A DNA stretch of 64,000 bases from Allium sativum. Taxonomy: Eukaryota; Streptophyta; Magnoliopsida; Asparagales; Amaryllidaceae. Each line of letters opens with the position of its first letter. Position 1 is the first letter of the stretch. The stretch spans positions 632,015,303-632,079,302 of the forward strand of contig CM060910.1 of the NCBI GenBank assembly GCA_030737875.1. The letters are read 5' to 3'. The position numbers and the translations under genes were made by a program. A model generated the notes under the pieces. The model was not told the origin of the DNA and did not search any database. It saw only the letters and a list, made by a program, of their open reading frames with translations. Below are positions 24,232 through 35,943 of the stretch, piece by piece.

Positions 24232-24253
24232 GAGGAATCCAACTGGATTCCTC
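24232..24253 (+). other. Conserved 10-bp palindrome of the B 5' LTR
   Basis: Perfect arms GAGGAATCCA and TGGATTCCTC are separated by AC. The same structure is at 31114-31135 (B 3' LTR), 39400-39421 and 47194-47215 (C), and in reverse, with one wobble and one mismatch, near 17738-17760. It always follows an AACATCTGTG or similar word and a CAGG site, although the surrounding LTR sequence has diverged. Confidence 0.7.
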
Positions 24254-24410
24254 AAAAATATATTATCTGTTTGTTTATTTGTTTGCATATATATTGTTAT
24301 ATATGATGTGTTAGAAAAATAAATAATTCGTTGCTTTGTGTGTTTAAATATCACTGGGCTTAAGTAATGAAAATATCGTGAAAGGATATTGGAGATTTTA
24401 AAAGGGGAAA

Positions 24411-25530
24411 ATTCTATTTTTAAATAGAATTTGAAATTTTAAATGGAGATAAAAATATAAACTTGTTTTGAAAATAAATAGTTATTTATAAACGAAGTTT
24501 AAGAAATAGTTCTTTTATAACGAAGTTATAAATGAAGTGAAAAGAATTATCATTTGATAATTCAGAAATAGAAATACAAGTGTTTTGAAAATATGATTCA
24601 AAAGGAAATTTAAATATAGGATTTGAATAATAGAAAAGGAAATGGAAATTTGAATCCAAAAAGAAAAGGAAATAGAAAATTTGAACTTAGAATTCAAATA
24701 GAAAATCCAAGGTGGATTTGAATATAGAACTTTCAAATGGTGTTTGAATATAGAGAATTTGGAATAGAATTTCCAAATAGAATTTGAAATAGAATCTCAA
24801 AATAGAATTTTCAAAGGAGAATTTGAAATAGACTTTGAAAATAGAATTTCAAAGAAGAATTGAATAGAATTTGAAATATAGTATTTCAAGGAAGAATTCA
24901 AATATGAAATTTGAATTGAGGTTTGAAATAGAAATTCAAGTGTTGAATTTGAACATGGAATTGAATATAGAAATTCAAGTAGAAATTTGAATATGAGATT
25001 TCAAAATAGAATTTGAAATAAACTTGAAAATAAGATTTCAAAGTAGAATTGGAAATAGGATTTCAAAATAGGAAATCCAAATAATTTTGAAATGGAATTT
25101 GAATTCAAGGGAATTCAAATGAATTTGAATAATAGAAATTCAAATGGTATTGAAAATGAATTTGAATATTAGAATTCAAATGGGGTCGGAAATGTAAAAT
25201 GAAATTTGAATATAAGAGATTCAAATTAAATTCAAATAGGATTTAATCTATGGGATTTGAATATGAAGTTCAAATGGTTTTTAACTATGGAAATTTTGAA
25301 TATAGAATTCGAATATAGAAATTGGAATATAGAAGTTCAAAGGGAATTTAAATATAAAGTTTGAATAAAAGAATTCAAAGGAATTCAAGTATTGAATTTG
25401 AATATAGGGAATTCAAATAGAAATTCAAATATTGAATTTGAATATCAAATTGAAAAGGAATTGGGATTTGAAATATAGAATTCAAAGTGAGATTGGAATT
25501 TGAATCAAGGAATTCAAATAGAATTAAATA
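24411..25530 (+). repeat. Degenerate GAATTTGAA minisatellite of the B 5' LTR
   Basis: About 1.1 kb built from variants of GAATTTGAAATAGAATTC and AAATATAGAATTCAAAT with a period around 20-24 bp. It is self-complementary through GAATTC and TTTGAA/TTCAAA. The same array is in the 3' LTR at 31293-32410 with almost no change. It is not coding. Confidence 0.85.
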
Positions 25531-26819
25531 AAGTTGAATTCATTTTAAGAAGTTTATATATATAAATATAATTAAAACGAACTCGCCGCAGCGCCGCAGT
25601 TCGTAAATTGGTGATTCGAACTTCAATTGAATATACAGAACCCAATTGAAGTCGGAATTCTTTGAAACAAGAAACGTCAGGGCCGGTTTGATAATAGTTT
25701 TCAAATGAAAGAGAAAAATCTGAATTTCGTCGTATAGATTTTGAGTTATGTCAAAATCAAATTTTCAGAAAAACAGCGCCAGAACTATTTTAAAACCATA
25801 ACGGTTTATTCAGGTTATAAAAGGAGTTTAAGCAAATAAACTCCGAATTGTCTATTTAGAAAATCTCCGAGTTGAGTTGTAAAATATATGCGAATTCAAG
25901 TTGTGTAAATGAATATGAGTTTTGAAACAGAAACCAGATTTTTGATTTATTGAATGGAATTAACTAAATTGAATAGAAATTAGTTAACGAGTTTCGAAGG
26001 GAAATTGGGCTTTGAATAAGCGAATTCGATTTGAAAATTTATATTCGAAATCAAACAGGAAACTAGGATTGAAGTTGAAATTCAATTTGGTTGTAAGCAA
26101 GTTAAACATTTTATTTGAACGTGTTATGTTCAACGAAGAAGTGAAATAGGCAAAAAGGCTAATTAAAGAATAATTGAGCGAAAACTGAATTCAAACGATT
26201 CAAAATTTAATTAAAACGAATGGATTGAGTTGAATTGAATTGGAAACAGGTGAACAGGTGTTAAACAGATATGGGATGGAGTATATGAAGATTTTTATTT
26301 ATGTGCCCGACAAAAAGGTACATGTTTAATTCGTATATGAGATTTTATGCGCCGTATCGGCTAGCCGCTTGGCTTCTTCTTTTTCTTTTTGAGATTAGAA
26401 GATACCGGGATGCTATTTGAAATTTCCCGATGCTCCCGATACAGGGGAGGTTATGGCGATTTTTTTCGGAAATTTAAGGAGTTAGAATATTTTTAAGATA
26501 TTTTGATAATTTGAAATCATTGTATCGACACATTGAATTCGATAGGAAAGTGAATATAAAAATCGAATGTTGTAAAAGGGATAGAGATAAGTGATTGGAA
26601 TTGTTTCCAATTGCAAATAGAGATATTTTCTAATATATAGAAAATAAAAGAAGTTAATATTTGGAAACGTTTTCCAAATGGCATAAGAGGCCGAGATGAT
26701 TATTGAAATATTTGGTTAACAAATATTGATAGAGAAAATGGAGAAGAGATTTAATTAATGAAATATTAATTAAAGAGCCCAGTGATTTGTTTGATATGTT
26801 GATTGAACACTTGTTTTTA

Positions 26820-26847
26820 TTCGATAGTTAAATCACAGACTATCGAA
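26820..26847 (+). other. Conserved stem-loop, B version with compensatory pair
   Basis: Arms TTCGATAGT and ACTATCGAA with loop TAAATCACAG. Relative to A and C (TTTGATAGT, ACTATCAAA), the third base pair is C-G instead of T-A, changed on both arms. The copy in the 3' LTR is 33712-33739. Confidence 0.75.
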
Positions 26848-27440
26848 GTTTTTTGACCATCGTTGTCAATATGGAGAGACCGGTTGGATTATTATCCGAA
26901 GAACCACTCCGTATTGGCATAAGCATTGCGAACCAAGTATGCTGAATATATTGAAGACGGAGTAAAGTGCAAGGGCTTTTCTATTTATAGAAATAGTGCC
27001 TTCGGTGTCGTTCAATCCCAGAACGAACGTAAATGGACGAATGTCTGACAAAGTATTTCCAATGATCAAATGGGTTGGTCTGTATGAATATATATGGTTG
27101 CAACGGATTTATCCCTTAGCATAATATCCAGAATATTTGTGCAAACTCAACTAGTGATTAACGGATCTGACGATGTGGCATTCAAAGTGATTGTGCTATC
27201 AATGAATGGTAAGTATGCGTAGCCTCAGACCTCAACAACCGGGAAAGGACAAAAATCGGGCAGGCAGCATGGCTATGTGGGTCGCACCCATTAGGGTGTA
27301 TAATCACCTATCTAGAGAAATTTCTTTTGTTTCTAAATCTATCGATTCTGCCCATTCGGGAAGCGGTGGTTTGTGTCCAACCGTTGGTGATATACATTCG
27401 ATACACTCAAGCGAAATGAGTGGTCGGTCATGTGTGGGCC

Positions 27441-27492
27441 GGGTTGCAAGACGTTCTTGTTGAACCCAGTGTATTCCTCTCTAGAGATACAC
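27441..27492 (+). other. Two consecutive conserved hairpins of the B LTR leader
   Basis: Outer arms GGGTT and AACCC with inner arms CAAGA and TCTTG (27441-27467) are followed by GTGTAT and ATACAC with an inner CTCT/AGAG stem (27469-27492). C has the same first hairpin (35225-35251) and a shifted second one, AGTGTA/TACACT (35254-35277). The minus-strand LTR near 53830-53860 has the first hairpin in reverse. Confidence 0.6.
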
Positions 27493-28210
27493 AGTCGGAA
27501 GGTGGTCCCATACCTTGTCATGTTGGAAATTCAATCTCCAATAAGCGCCATGCGGTTTTTGATTTCATACTACATATGTGGAGCGTGAGATGCAAGCGTT
27601 CTGCTATTTGGTTATTTATTTGATGTAGACATTATTATAATATCACGGGATTTTCGTATCAAAGTGTTTTGGGTTATAGTAAGGTAAAAACCGTCCGTGT
27701 TTATGTGTGGGCTGGTCTTACTATTATCTTTTCTTTCGAAAAGAGTTTTTAAAAGTTAAGCAAGTGGTTGGAGTTTACTCACACCAGTCCCATGACTGAC
27801 CCAGAGTTTATTTTGTTTTGTTTTTCCTAAACTCTTGGGTGCCCAAATTTGTACGGGCAGTCAAGTGTTTCAGGCTTTTACAGATACACTTGGAGGAGCT
27901 TGAAGCTGGAAGCTTCAACGTTAGTTATTTAGAGTTACTTCCGCTGAATCAAATGTTATGTGTACTCTGATGATGGTATGTGTATATGTACAAAACAGAT
28001 TTGTATTTCAAAGCTTATGTTATATAATATATTTTATTCGTTCCGCTGTGAGTTGTGATCTTCGTTTTTCTTCTATTCTAACATTTCCTTCTTCCTATTT
28101 CTCATCTTCTAACTTCTTTCTAATAATGAGTCGTATTTCTGTGTTATTTGGGTTGGACGTGTGTTGTATTTAATCAACTCAGATAGCTCGGATTTGCGGG
28201 TCGTTTCAGT

Positions 28211-28222
28211 TGGTATCAGAGC
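28211..28222 (+). other. Primer-binding site of element B (tRNA-iMet)
   Basis: TGGTATCAGAGC begins two bases after the 5' LTR end TTTCA. Confidence 0.95.
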
Positions 28223-28824
28223 TTAGGTTGGGCGAACACCTAGGCTTGTGTGGCATGTGCTCATTAGAGATAGAGTCAGTAGTACTCTAGAATGAGTTGA
28301 GAATATAGATACGAGAGAGCGTATTTGTAAGTTGATATAAAAGTTGTTTTATATTGTGTTGGCTAGTCTGTTGAGTGGTTTATGAATTCTGGTCGAATCG
28401 TGGGACGCCACGAAGTCGATAGGGATTTCTAAACACTTGAACAGAGAAATTCGACACAGTACTGTTTTAAAATGGGTAGATGAAATAATTTTACCCAAAA
28501 TTTCTATTTTTGATATAGAAAGAATAATTTTCTAGAATTATTATTATATGGATGTGTTGGACGTTGATTTTATAATCAAACGAGATTATTAAATTAGAAT
28601 GGGTATTTATAACCAAATAGAATTTGTATGGAGATTAAATATACAAATGAGATGAATTAGAATTTAATTCAAACCAGAATTTGGAATTTTAATCCTGGGA
28701 AATTGAAAAATATTTTTCAGAAGTATATTAAAATAATATAGATTTGTTTAGTAGGATTTGAAAGAAAATCATGGATTTTGAAATAATAAAGCACTGAACT
28801 CACTTCAGTGGCTGGGAAATTATT

Positions 28825-28849
28825 CTGATGATGATTGCAACATCATCAG
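28825..28849 (+). other. CTGATGATG/CATCATCAG hairpin in the B internal region
   Basis: A perfect nine-base stem with loop ATTGCAA. The C internal regions have the same stem with an unrelated eight-base loop (36517-36542 with one end mismatch, 44311-44336 perfect). Constant stem and variable loop point to a selected RNA structure, perhaps for packaging. That role is inference. Confidence 0.6.
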
Positions 28850-29301
28850 CGTTCATTTCCGAGTTTCTAAGTGAAGGATTGCTACCTTAGAAAGTTTTGA
28901 TGGGAATTTGTTGGAAAGAAAACAAATTGGTTTGAATATTCAAATGTTTTGAATTGAGATGGAAATAAATATATGTATATATTTATGTGATTTCAAAAGA
29001 ATTTGAAAAGAAAACCCAGGGATTTGGATTCTGGAATTAAAATTTAACTTAAGCAAGTTAAATATTTCAGAGTGAATCAAATTGACTAGTATCGATTGGA
29101 ATAGATTTAATGGCATATAGATTGGATATAAATGGGTTGATCGTAGATCATTCGAATCAAATGAAGGAAGACCAAAAGTTTTGGTTGAAATTAAAGTCAT
29201 AGAAATATGAGGAGTTGAGTTTCAGCATAAGTGAGATGTTGAAAAGTAATGGATTTGTACCCTTTTTTCTACCTTAGCAATTTCGAGGACGAAATTATTT
29301 T

Positions 29302-29314
29302 AAGGGGGAAAGAA
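29302..29314 (+). other. Polypurine tract of element B
   Basis: AAGGGGGAAAGAA directly before the 3' LTR start. Confidence 0.9.
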
Positions 29315-32300
29315 TGTAACGACCCAGATTTTTGAACAGTTTATTTTAAATATTTAGTATGGTTTTAAATATTGAATTCATAATATAAATGAATTTTATA
29401 TTGGATTTGTTAATTTAATAATCGATATAAGATTTTATTTCGAATATATCTAATTATCGAAACATGAAATGATAACAATTGAATTCACTGTTAAAAACGG
29501 GATTGAAACAATTTGGTCAATCTATTTAAATTTTATATTGAACTAGAACAATAATAATATTTTTATCTCTTCTACACAACCGAATTAAATTTCAAAATTT
29601 GTGCCAGTGGGTTTAGAATAGCATTTTAATCTTGTAACATCGGTGGTTGCATTGAAATATTGGTTCAGGATATTAAATTAAGGGACCGCAAGATATTTTA
29701 GTTTGTAATTAAAATAAAAATCAATTTAATTCAATTAATGTATGAATTTAAGCCAACATGCCGACCTACATTATAAAATTGTACAGGCTACTTCTTCTCG
29801 AGCTGATATATTTGCTTTCCCCTTCCAATATCAGAGAAACATTGATTTAATGGTTGTACGTCTGTCCCCTTCAACTTCTTTATATACGCGACGTCTTCCT
29901 CTGTTCATTTATACAAGATCGAAAGCCTATGAGAATGGTCTGCTCAAATAAAAACCCCAAACCCCTTTTACTATCTTCATCTTGAAGCGCAAGGCTTCTT
30001 TGCCTTTCCTCATTTCCATTCAGGAAATTCGAAAGCCATACGGAGTAATAAAATGGCCGAACTCGAAAATCAAACCGCGCTCGACAGTGAAAGCCGCGAC
30101 TCCTAAATCTCAACGCAAGGCTTCTGAAATCAATTTTGGGGAAACCAGGGCATCGTCGCAAGTTCGAAGTGAAGCGTGTTCTGTCATTCATAAAGGGGGT
30201 CGACACCGAGACAATCGAGTTTCAAGGGGTCCGATGTATTGCGTATCTCGATTTAGGGTTGCGGGATTTGTGGTATTGAGAAGTTCGGATCTAGGGGAGT
30301 TCGAAATACGAACTTGGACTGGATTGGGAGCAAACTCCATTGGAGTGAGTTCGGATTAAATGTCTGGAGGGTGTTGAACGGAGCAGGCTACAGGGAGTTC
30401 AAGGTTCATCAACATTTGGTGAAACAGTGGACAAAACGAGATGGGAGTTTCGCTGATTTCAAAGGGGCATCGAGATGGCAGGAATGCAGCTGATTGTGCT
30501 AAGGCTATACAAATGAAAGGGGGCTTTCAATTTGAGGAGTTTTCTGAAATCAAAGGGTGATTTAGGGATGGTTCAGAACTCAATGGAAATCATAAAGAAA
30601 GAAAGAAAAGGATTCAAGGTATATATTTACCAAATTTAAAAATATATAGAAATTTAATTATTCATTGTAGTAGTAAATTTTAAAATGGATGATCGTTAAA
30701 TCAAAATTGAATAATCATAGGTATACAGTAAATTTCACTCGAGAAAATTCATAGCCGAGACGTTATGGAAATTTGAATGGATATTCGACAAAGGAAAATA
30801 CGGTGAGTAAATCTCACTCACCTTTAGAATTATTTTTATTTCATTAAAAATAAATGTTTGTTGCTTGTGTGAATATTTTCTGGTTGCTTTATATATATTA
30901 GTTATTTAGGCTACTATATATATATATTGGGTTGATTGATTGGTTGGATTCCCGCAGTCTCATTAGCGGATGCCCGCGGTACCATAGCGGATGATTACCC
31001 TATACGCCCCACGCTATGATTAGTGGATGACCTTCTATACCGCGATATTCTGCCACGAAGCAGAATGGGTATTATTTATGTGCTAACATCTGTGGATGCA
31101 GGAAAACAGGTTGGAGGAATCCAACTGGATTCCTCAAAAATATATTATCTGTTTGTTTATTTGTTTGCATATATATTGTTATATATGATGTGTTAGAAAA
31201 ATAAATAATTCGTTGCTTTGTGTGTTTAAATATCACTGGGCTTAAGTAATGAAAATATCGTGAAAGGATATTGGAGATTTTAAAAGGGGAAAATTCTATT
31301 TTTAAATAGAATTTGAAATTTTAAATGGAGATAAAAATATAAACTTGTTTTGAAAATAAATAGTTATTTATAAACGAAGTTTAAGAAATAGTTCTTTTAT
31401 AACGAAGTTATAAATGAAGTGAAAAGAATTATCATTTGATAATTCAGAAATAGAAATACAAGTGTTTTGAAAATATGATTCAAAAGGAAATTTAAATATA
31501 GGATTTGAATAATAGAAAAGGAAATGGAAATTTGAATCCAAAAAGAAAAGGAAATAGAAAATTTGAACTTAGAATTCAAATAGAAAATCCAAGGTGGATT
31601 TGAATATAGAACTTTCAAATGGTGTTTGAATATAGAGAATTTGGAATAGAATTTCCAAATAGAATTTGAAATAGAATCTCAAAATAGAATTTTCAAAGGA
31701 GAATTTGAAATAGACTTTGAAAATAGAATTTCAAAGAAGAATTGAATAGAATTTGAAATATAGTATTTCAAGGAAGAATTCAAATATGAAATTTGAATTG
31801 AGGTTTGAAATAGAAATTCAAGTGTTGAATTTGAACATGGAATTGAATATAGAAATTCAAGTAGAAATTTGAATATGAGATTTCAAAATAGAATTTGAAA
31901 TAAACTTGAAAATAAGATTTCAAAGTAGAATTGGAAATAGGATTTCAAAATAGGAAATCCAAATAATTTTGAAATGGAATTTGAATTCAAGGGAATTCAA
32001 ATGAATTTGAATAATAGAAATTCAAATGGTATTGAAAATGAATTTGAATATTAGAAATTCAAATGGGGTCGGAAATGTAAAATGAAATTTGAATATAAGA
32101 GATTCAAATTAAATTCAAATAGGATTTAATCTATGGGATTTGAATATGAAGTTCAAATGGTTTTTAACTATGGAAATTTTGAATATAGAATTCGAATATA
32201 GAAATTGGAATATAGAAGTTCAAAGGGAATTTAAATATAAAGTTTGAATAAAAGAATTCAAAGGAATTCAAGTATTGAATTTGAATATAGGGAATTCAAA

Positions 32301-35100
32301 TAGAAATTCAAATATTGAATTTGAATATCAAATTGAAAAGGAATTGGGATTTGAAATATAGAATTCAAAGTGAGATTGGAATTTGAATCAAGGAATTCAA
32401 ATAGAATTAAATAAAGTTGAATTCATTTTAAGAAGTTTAAGAAGTTTATATATATAAATATAATTAAAACGAACTCGCCGCAGCGCCGCAGTTCGTAAAT
32501 TGGTGATTCGAACTTCAATTGAATATACAGAACCCAATTGAAGTCGGAATTCTTTGAAACAAGAAACGTCAGGGCCGGTTTGATAATAGTTTTCAAATGA
32601 AAGAGAAAAATCTGAATTTCGTCGTATAGATTTTGAGTTATGTCAAAATCAAATTTTCAGAAAAACAGCGCCAGAACTATTTTAAAACCATAACGGTTTA
32701 TTCAGGTTATAAAAGGAGTTTAAGCAAATAAACTCCGAATTGTCTATTTAGAAAATCTCCGAGTTGAGTTGTAAAATATATGCGAATTCAAGTTGTGTAA
32801 ATGAATATGAGTTTTGAAACAGAAACCAGATTTTTGATTTATTGAATGGAATTAACTAAATTGAATAGAAATTAGTTAACGAGTTTCGAAGGGAAATTGG
32901 GCTTTGAATAAGCGAATTCGATTTGAAAATTTATATTCGAAATCAAACAGGAAACTAGGATTGAAGTTGAAATTCAATTTGGTTGTAAGCAAGTTAAACA
33001 TTTTATTTGAACGTGTTATGTTCAACGAAGAAGTGAAATAGGCAAAAAGGCTAATTAAAGAATAATTGAGCGAAAACTGAATTCAAACGATTCAAAATTT
33101 AATTAAAACGAATGGATTGAGTTGAATTGAATTGGAAACAGGTGAACAGGTGTTAAACAGATATGGGATGGAGTATATGAAGATTTTTATTTATGTGCCC
33201 GACAAAAAGGTACATGTTTAATTCGTATATGAGATTTTATGCGCCGTATCGGCTAGCCGCTTGGCTTTTTCTTTTTCTTTTTGAGATTAGAAGATACCGG
33301 GATGCTATTTGAAATTTCCCGATGCTCCCGATACAGGGGAGGTTATGGCGATTTTTTTCGGAAATTTAAGGAGTTAGAATATTTTTAAGATATTTTGATA
33401 ATTTGAAATCATTGTATCGACACATTGAATTCGATAGGAAAGTGAATATAAAAATCGAATGTTGTAAAAGGGATAGAGATAAGTGATTGGAATTGTTTCC
33501 AATTGCAAATAGAGATATTTTCTAATATATAGAAAATAAAAGAAGTTAATATTTGGAAACGTTTTCCAAATGGCATAAGAGGCCGAGATGATTATTGAAA
33601 TATTTGGTTAACAAATATTGATAGAGAAAATGGAGAAGAGATTTAATTAATGAAATATTAATTAAAGAGCCCAGTGATTTGTTTGATATGTTGATTGAAC
33701 ACTTGTTTTTATTCGATAGTTAAATCACAGACTATCGAAGTTTTTTGACCATCGTTGTCAATATGGAGAGACCGGTTGGATTATTATCCGAAGAACCACT
33801 CCGTATTGGCATAAGCATTGCGAACCAAGTATGCTGAATATATTGAAGACGGAGTAAAGTGCAAGGGCTTTTCTATTTATAGAAATAGTGCCTTCGGTGT
33901 CGTTCAATCCCAGAACGAACGTAAATGGACGAATGTCTGACAAAGTATTTCCAATGATCAAATGGGTTGGTCTGTATGAATATATATGGTTGCAACGGAT
34001 TTATCCCTTAGCATAATATCCAGAATATTTGTGCAAACTCAACTAGTGATTAACGGATCTGACGATGTGGCATTCAAAGTGATTGTGCTATCAATGAATG
34101 GTAAGTATGCGTAGCCTCAGACCTCAACAACCGGGAAAGGACAAAAATCGGGCAGGCAGCATGGCTATGTGGGTCGCACCCATTAGGGTGTATAATCACC
34201 TATCTAGAGAAATTTCTTTTGTTTCTAAATCTATCGATTCTGCCCATTCGGGAAGCGGTGGTTTGAGTCCAACCGTTGGTGATATACATTCGATACACTC
34301 AAGCGAAATGAGTGGTCGGTCATGTGTGGGCCGGGTTGCAAGACGTTCTTGTTGAACCCAGTGTATTCCTCTCTAGAGATACACAGTCGGAAGGTGGTCC
34401 CATACCTTGTCATGTTGGAAATTCAATCTCCAATAAGCGCCATGCGGTTTTTGATTTCATACTACATATGTGGAGCATGAGATGCAAGCGTTCTGCTATT
34501 TGGTTATTTATTTGATGTAGACATTATTATAATATCACGGGATTTTCGTATCAAAGTGTTTTGGGTTATAGTAAGGTAAAAACCGTCCGTGTTTATGTGT
34601 GGGCTGGTCTTACTATTATCTTTTCTTTCGAAAAGAGTTTTTAAAAGTTAAGCAAGTGGTTGGAGTTTACTCACACCAGTCCCATGACTGACCCAGAGTT
34701 TATTTTGTTTTGTTTTTCCTAAACTCTTGGGTGCCCAAATTTGTACGGGCAGTCAAGTGTTTCAGGCTTTTACAGATACACTTGGAGGAGCTTGAAGCTG
34801 GAAGCTTCAACGTTAGTTATTTAGAGTTACTTCCGCTGAATCAAATGTTATGTGTACTCTGATGATGGTATGTGTATATGTACAAAACAGATTTGTATTT
34901 CAAAGCTTATGTTATATAATATATTTTATTCGTTCCGCTGTGAGTTGTGATCTTCGTTTTTCTTCTATTCTAACATTTCCTTCTTCCTATTTCTCATCTT
35001 CTAACTTCTTTCTAATAATGAGTCGTATTTCTGTGTTATTTGGGTTGGACGTGTGTTGTATTTAATCAACTCAGATAGCTCGGATTTGCGGGTCGTTTCA
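29315..35100 (+). repeat. 3' LTR of element B
   Basis: Near-identical repeat of 22435-28208. Visible differences include TTTTAGGG/TTTTGGGG near 30138, CTGACTG/CTGATTG near 30493, one extra TA step near 30920, a 9-bp AAGAAGTTT duplication near 32440 and single-base changes near 33267, 34265 and 34476. All sequence modules of the 5' copy are present. It is followed by the GGAAT duplication. Confidence 0.95.
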
Positions 35101-35105
35101 GGAAT

Positions 35106-35943
35106 ATCCATATTTATACTTCTTTTTGATTCTGTATCTTCGGATGACGGTTTGATGGCCTACAACCGTGGTGGCAATATATTCGCGACACTCAAGCTAA
35201 ATGAGTGAGCGGTCATGTGTGGCCGGGTTGCAAGACGTTCTTGTTGAACCCTGAGTGTATCACCTCTAGAGTACACTATTCAGAAGGTGCTCCCATACCT
35301 TGTCTGTTGGAATCCATTCTCCGATAAGCGCCCTGCGGTTTATGATTTTATACTATGTATGTAGAACGTGAGATGCAAGCGTTTCTGCTAGATTGATACC
35401 TATTTGTACTTAGACATTATTATAATATCACAATGATATTGATTGTCAAAGTTGTTCAGATACTCATAAGGGAAAAACCCGTTCCGTATTCACGGCGTGG
35501 TCTTATGAGATATCCTATACCTGTTTTAAACTATTTTACTCATACCAATCCCATGACTGACCCGGAGTTTACTTTGTTGTTTTCCCTAAACTCTTGGGTG
35601 CCTAAGTTTGTACGGGCAGTCAAGTAGTCGGGATTTACAGATATACTTGGAGAGCTTGGAGCAGGAGGCTGCAAGATTTTATAGCTATAGTTATTTCCGC
35701 TGTGTTGTAAGTGTTGTACTCTGATAAGTGCTATTGTATATATATAACTGTTTACTTCAAAGTTATGTTATATATTATATGTTATTCGTTCCGCTGTGAG
35801 ATTCGTGTTACTCTGATGATTCTGATGTTCTTCTTCTTCTTCTATTCTATTAGTTCTATCTTTTCTTTCTCACCTTCTAAATTCTTTCACTAACGTCTCG
35901 GAATTTCCGACTCTCGAGGAGTCGGAAATTTACAGCCGTTACA
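35106..35943 (+). repeat. C LTR1, right part after B
   Basis: Resumes C exactly after the target duplication and matches LTR2 42900-43737. It contains the GGGTT/AACCC hairpin (35225-35251), the AGTGTA/TACACT hairpin (35254-35277) and the pyrimidine-rich tail. It ends CCGTTACA. Just before the end, TTTCCGACTC and GAGTCGGAAA form a perfect hairpin (about 35903-35930). Confidence 0.92.

Larger units (their letters stand above)
22435..28208 (+). repeat. 5' LTR of element B
   Basis: It runs TGTAACGACCCAG...GGGTCGTTTCA. In order it holds a TATA box (23001), a GC-richer 400-bp stretch with long overlapping open frames on both strands (23000-23480), the GTGAG/CTCAC hairpin (23923), a GC-rich segment with repeated GCGGATG words (24070-24180), a palindrome (24232), a GAATTTGAA minisatellite (24411-25530), a C-like LTR-start module (25578-25690), a block like the C internal region (26300-26520), then the conserved hairpin block and tail. 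The open frames match nothing I recognise and I treat them as incidental. Confidence 0.95.
28209..29314 (+). other. Internal region of element B, non-coding
   Basis: 1,106 bp. A leader like that of A and C follows the PBS (AGAGATAGAGTCAGTA, then GCGTATTTGTAAG). A perfect hairpin lies at 28825-28849 and is shared with C. The rest is AT-rich. The 3' end has AATTTCGAGGACGAAATT and the purine tract. No coding frame resembles Gag or Pol. Confidence 0.88.
22435..35100 (+). mobile_element. Element B: young non-autonomous giant-LTR retrotransposon nested in C LTR1
   Basis: Complete element: 5' LTR 22435-28208 (5,774 bp), internal region 28209-29314 (1,106 bp), 3' LTR 29315-35100 (5,786 bp). It is flanked by GGAAT at 22430-22434 and 35101-35105. 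The empty site, with one GGAAT, is present at 42895-42899 and 50649-50653, which proves the insertion. I saw only about eight differences between the LTRs, including a 9-bp duplication near 32440, so insertion is very recent. No gag or pol is encoded, so it was mobilised in trans. Confidence 0.96.
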
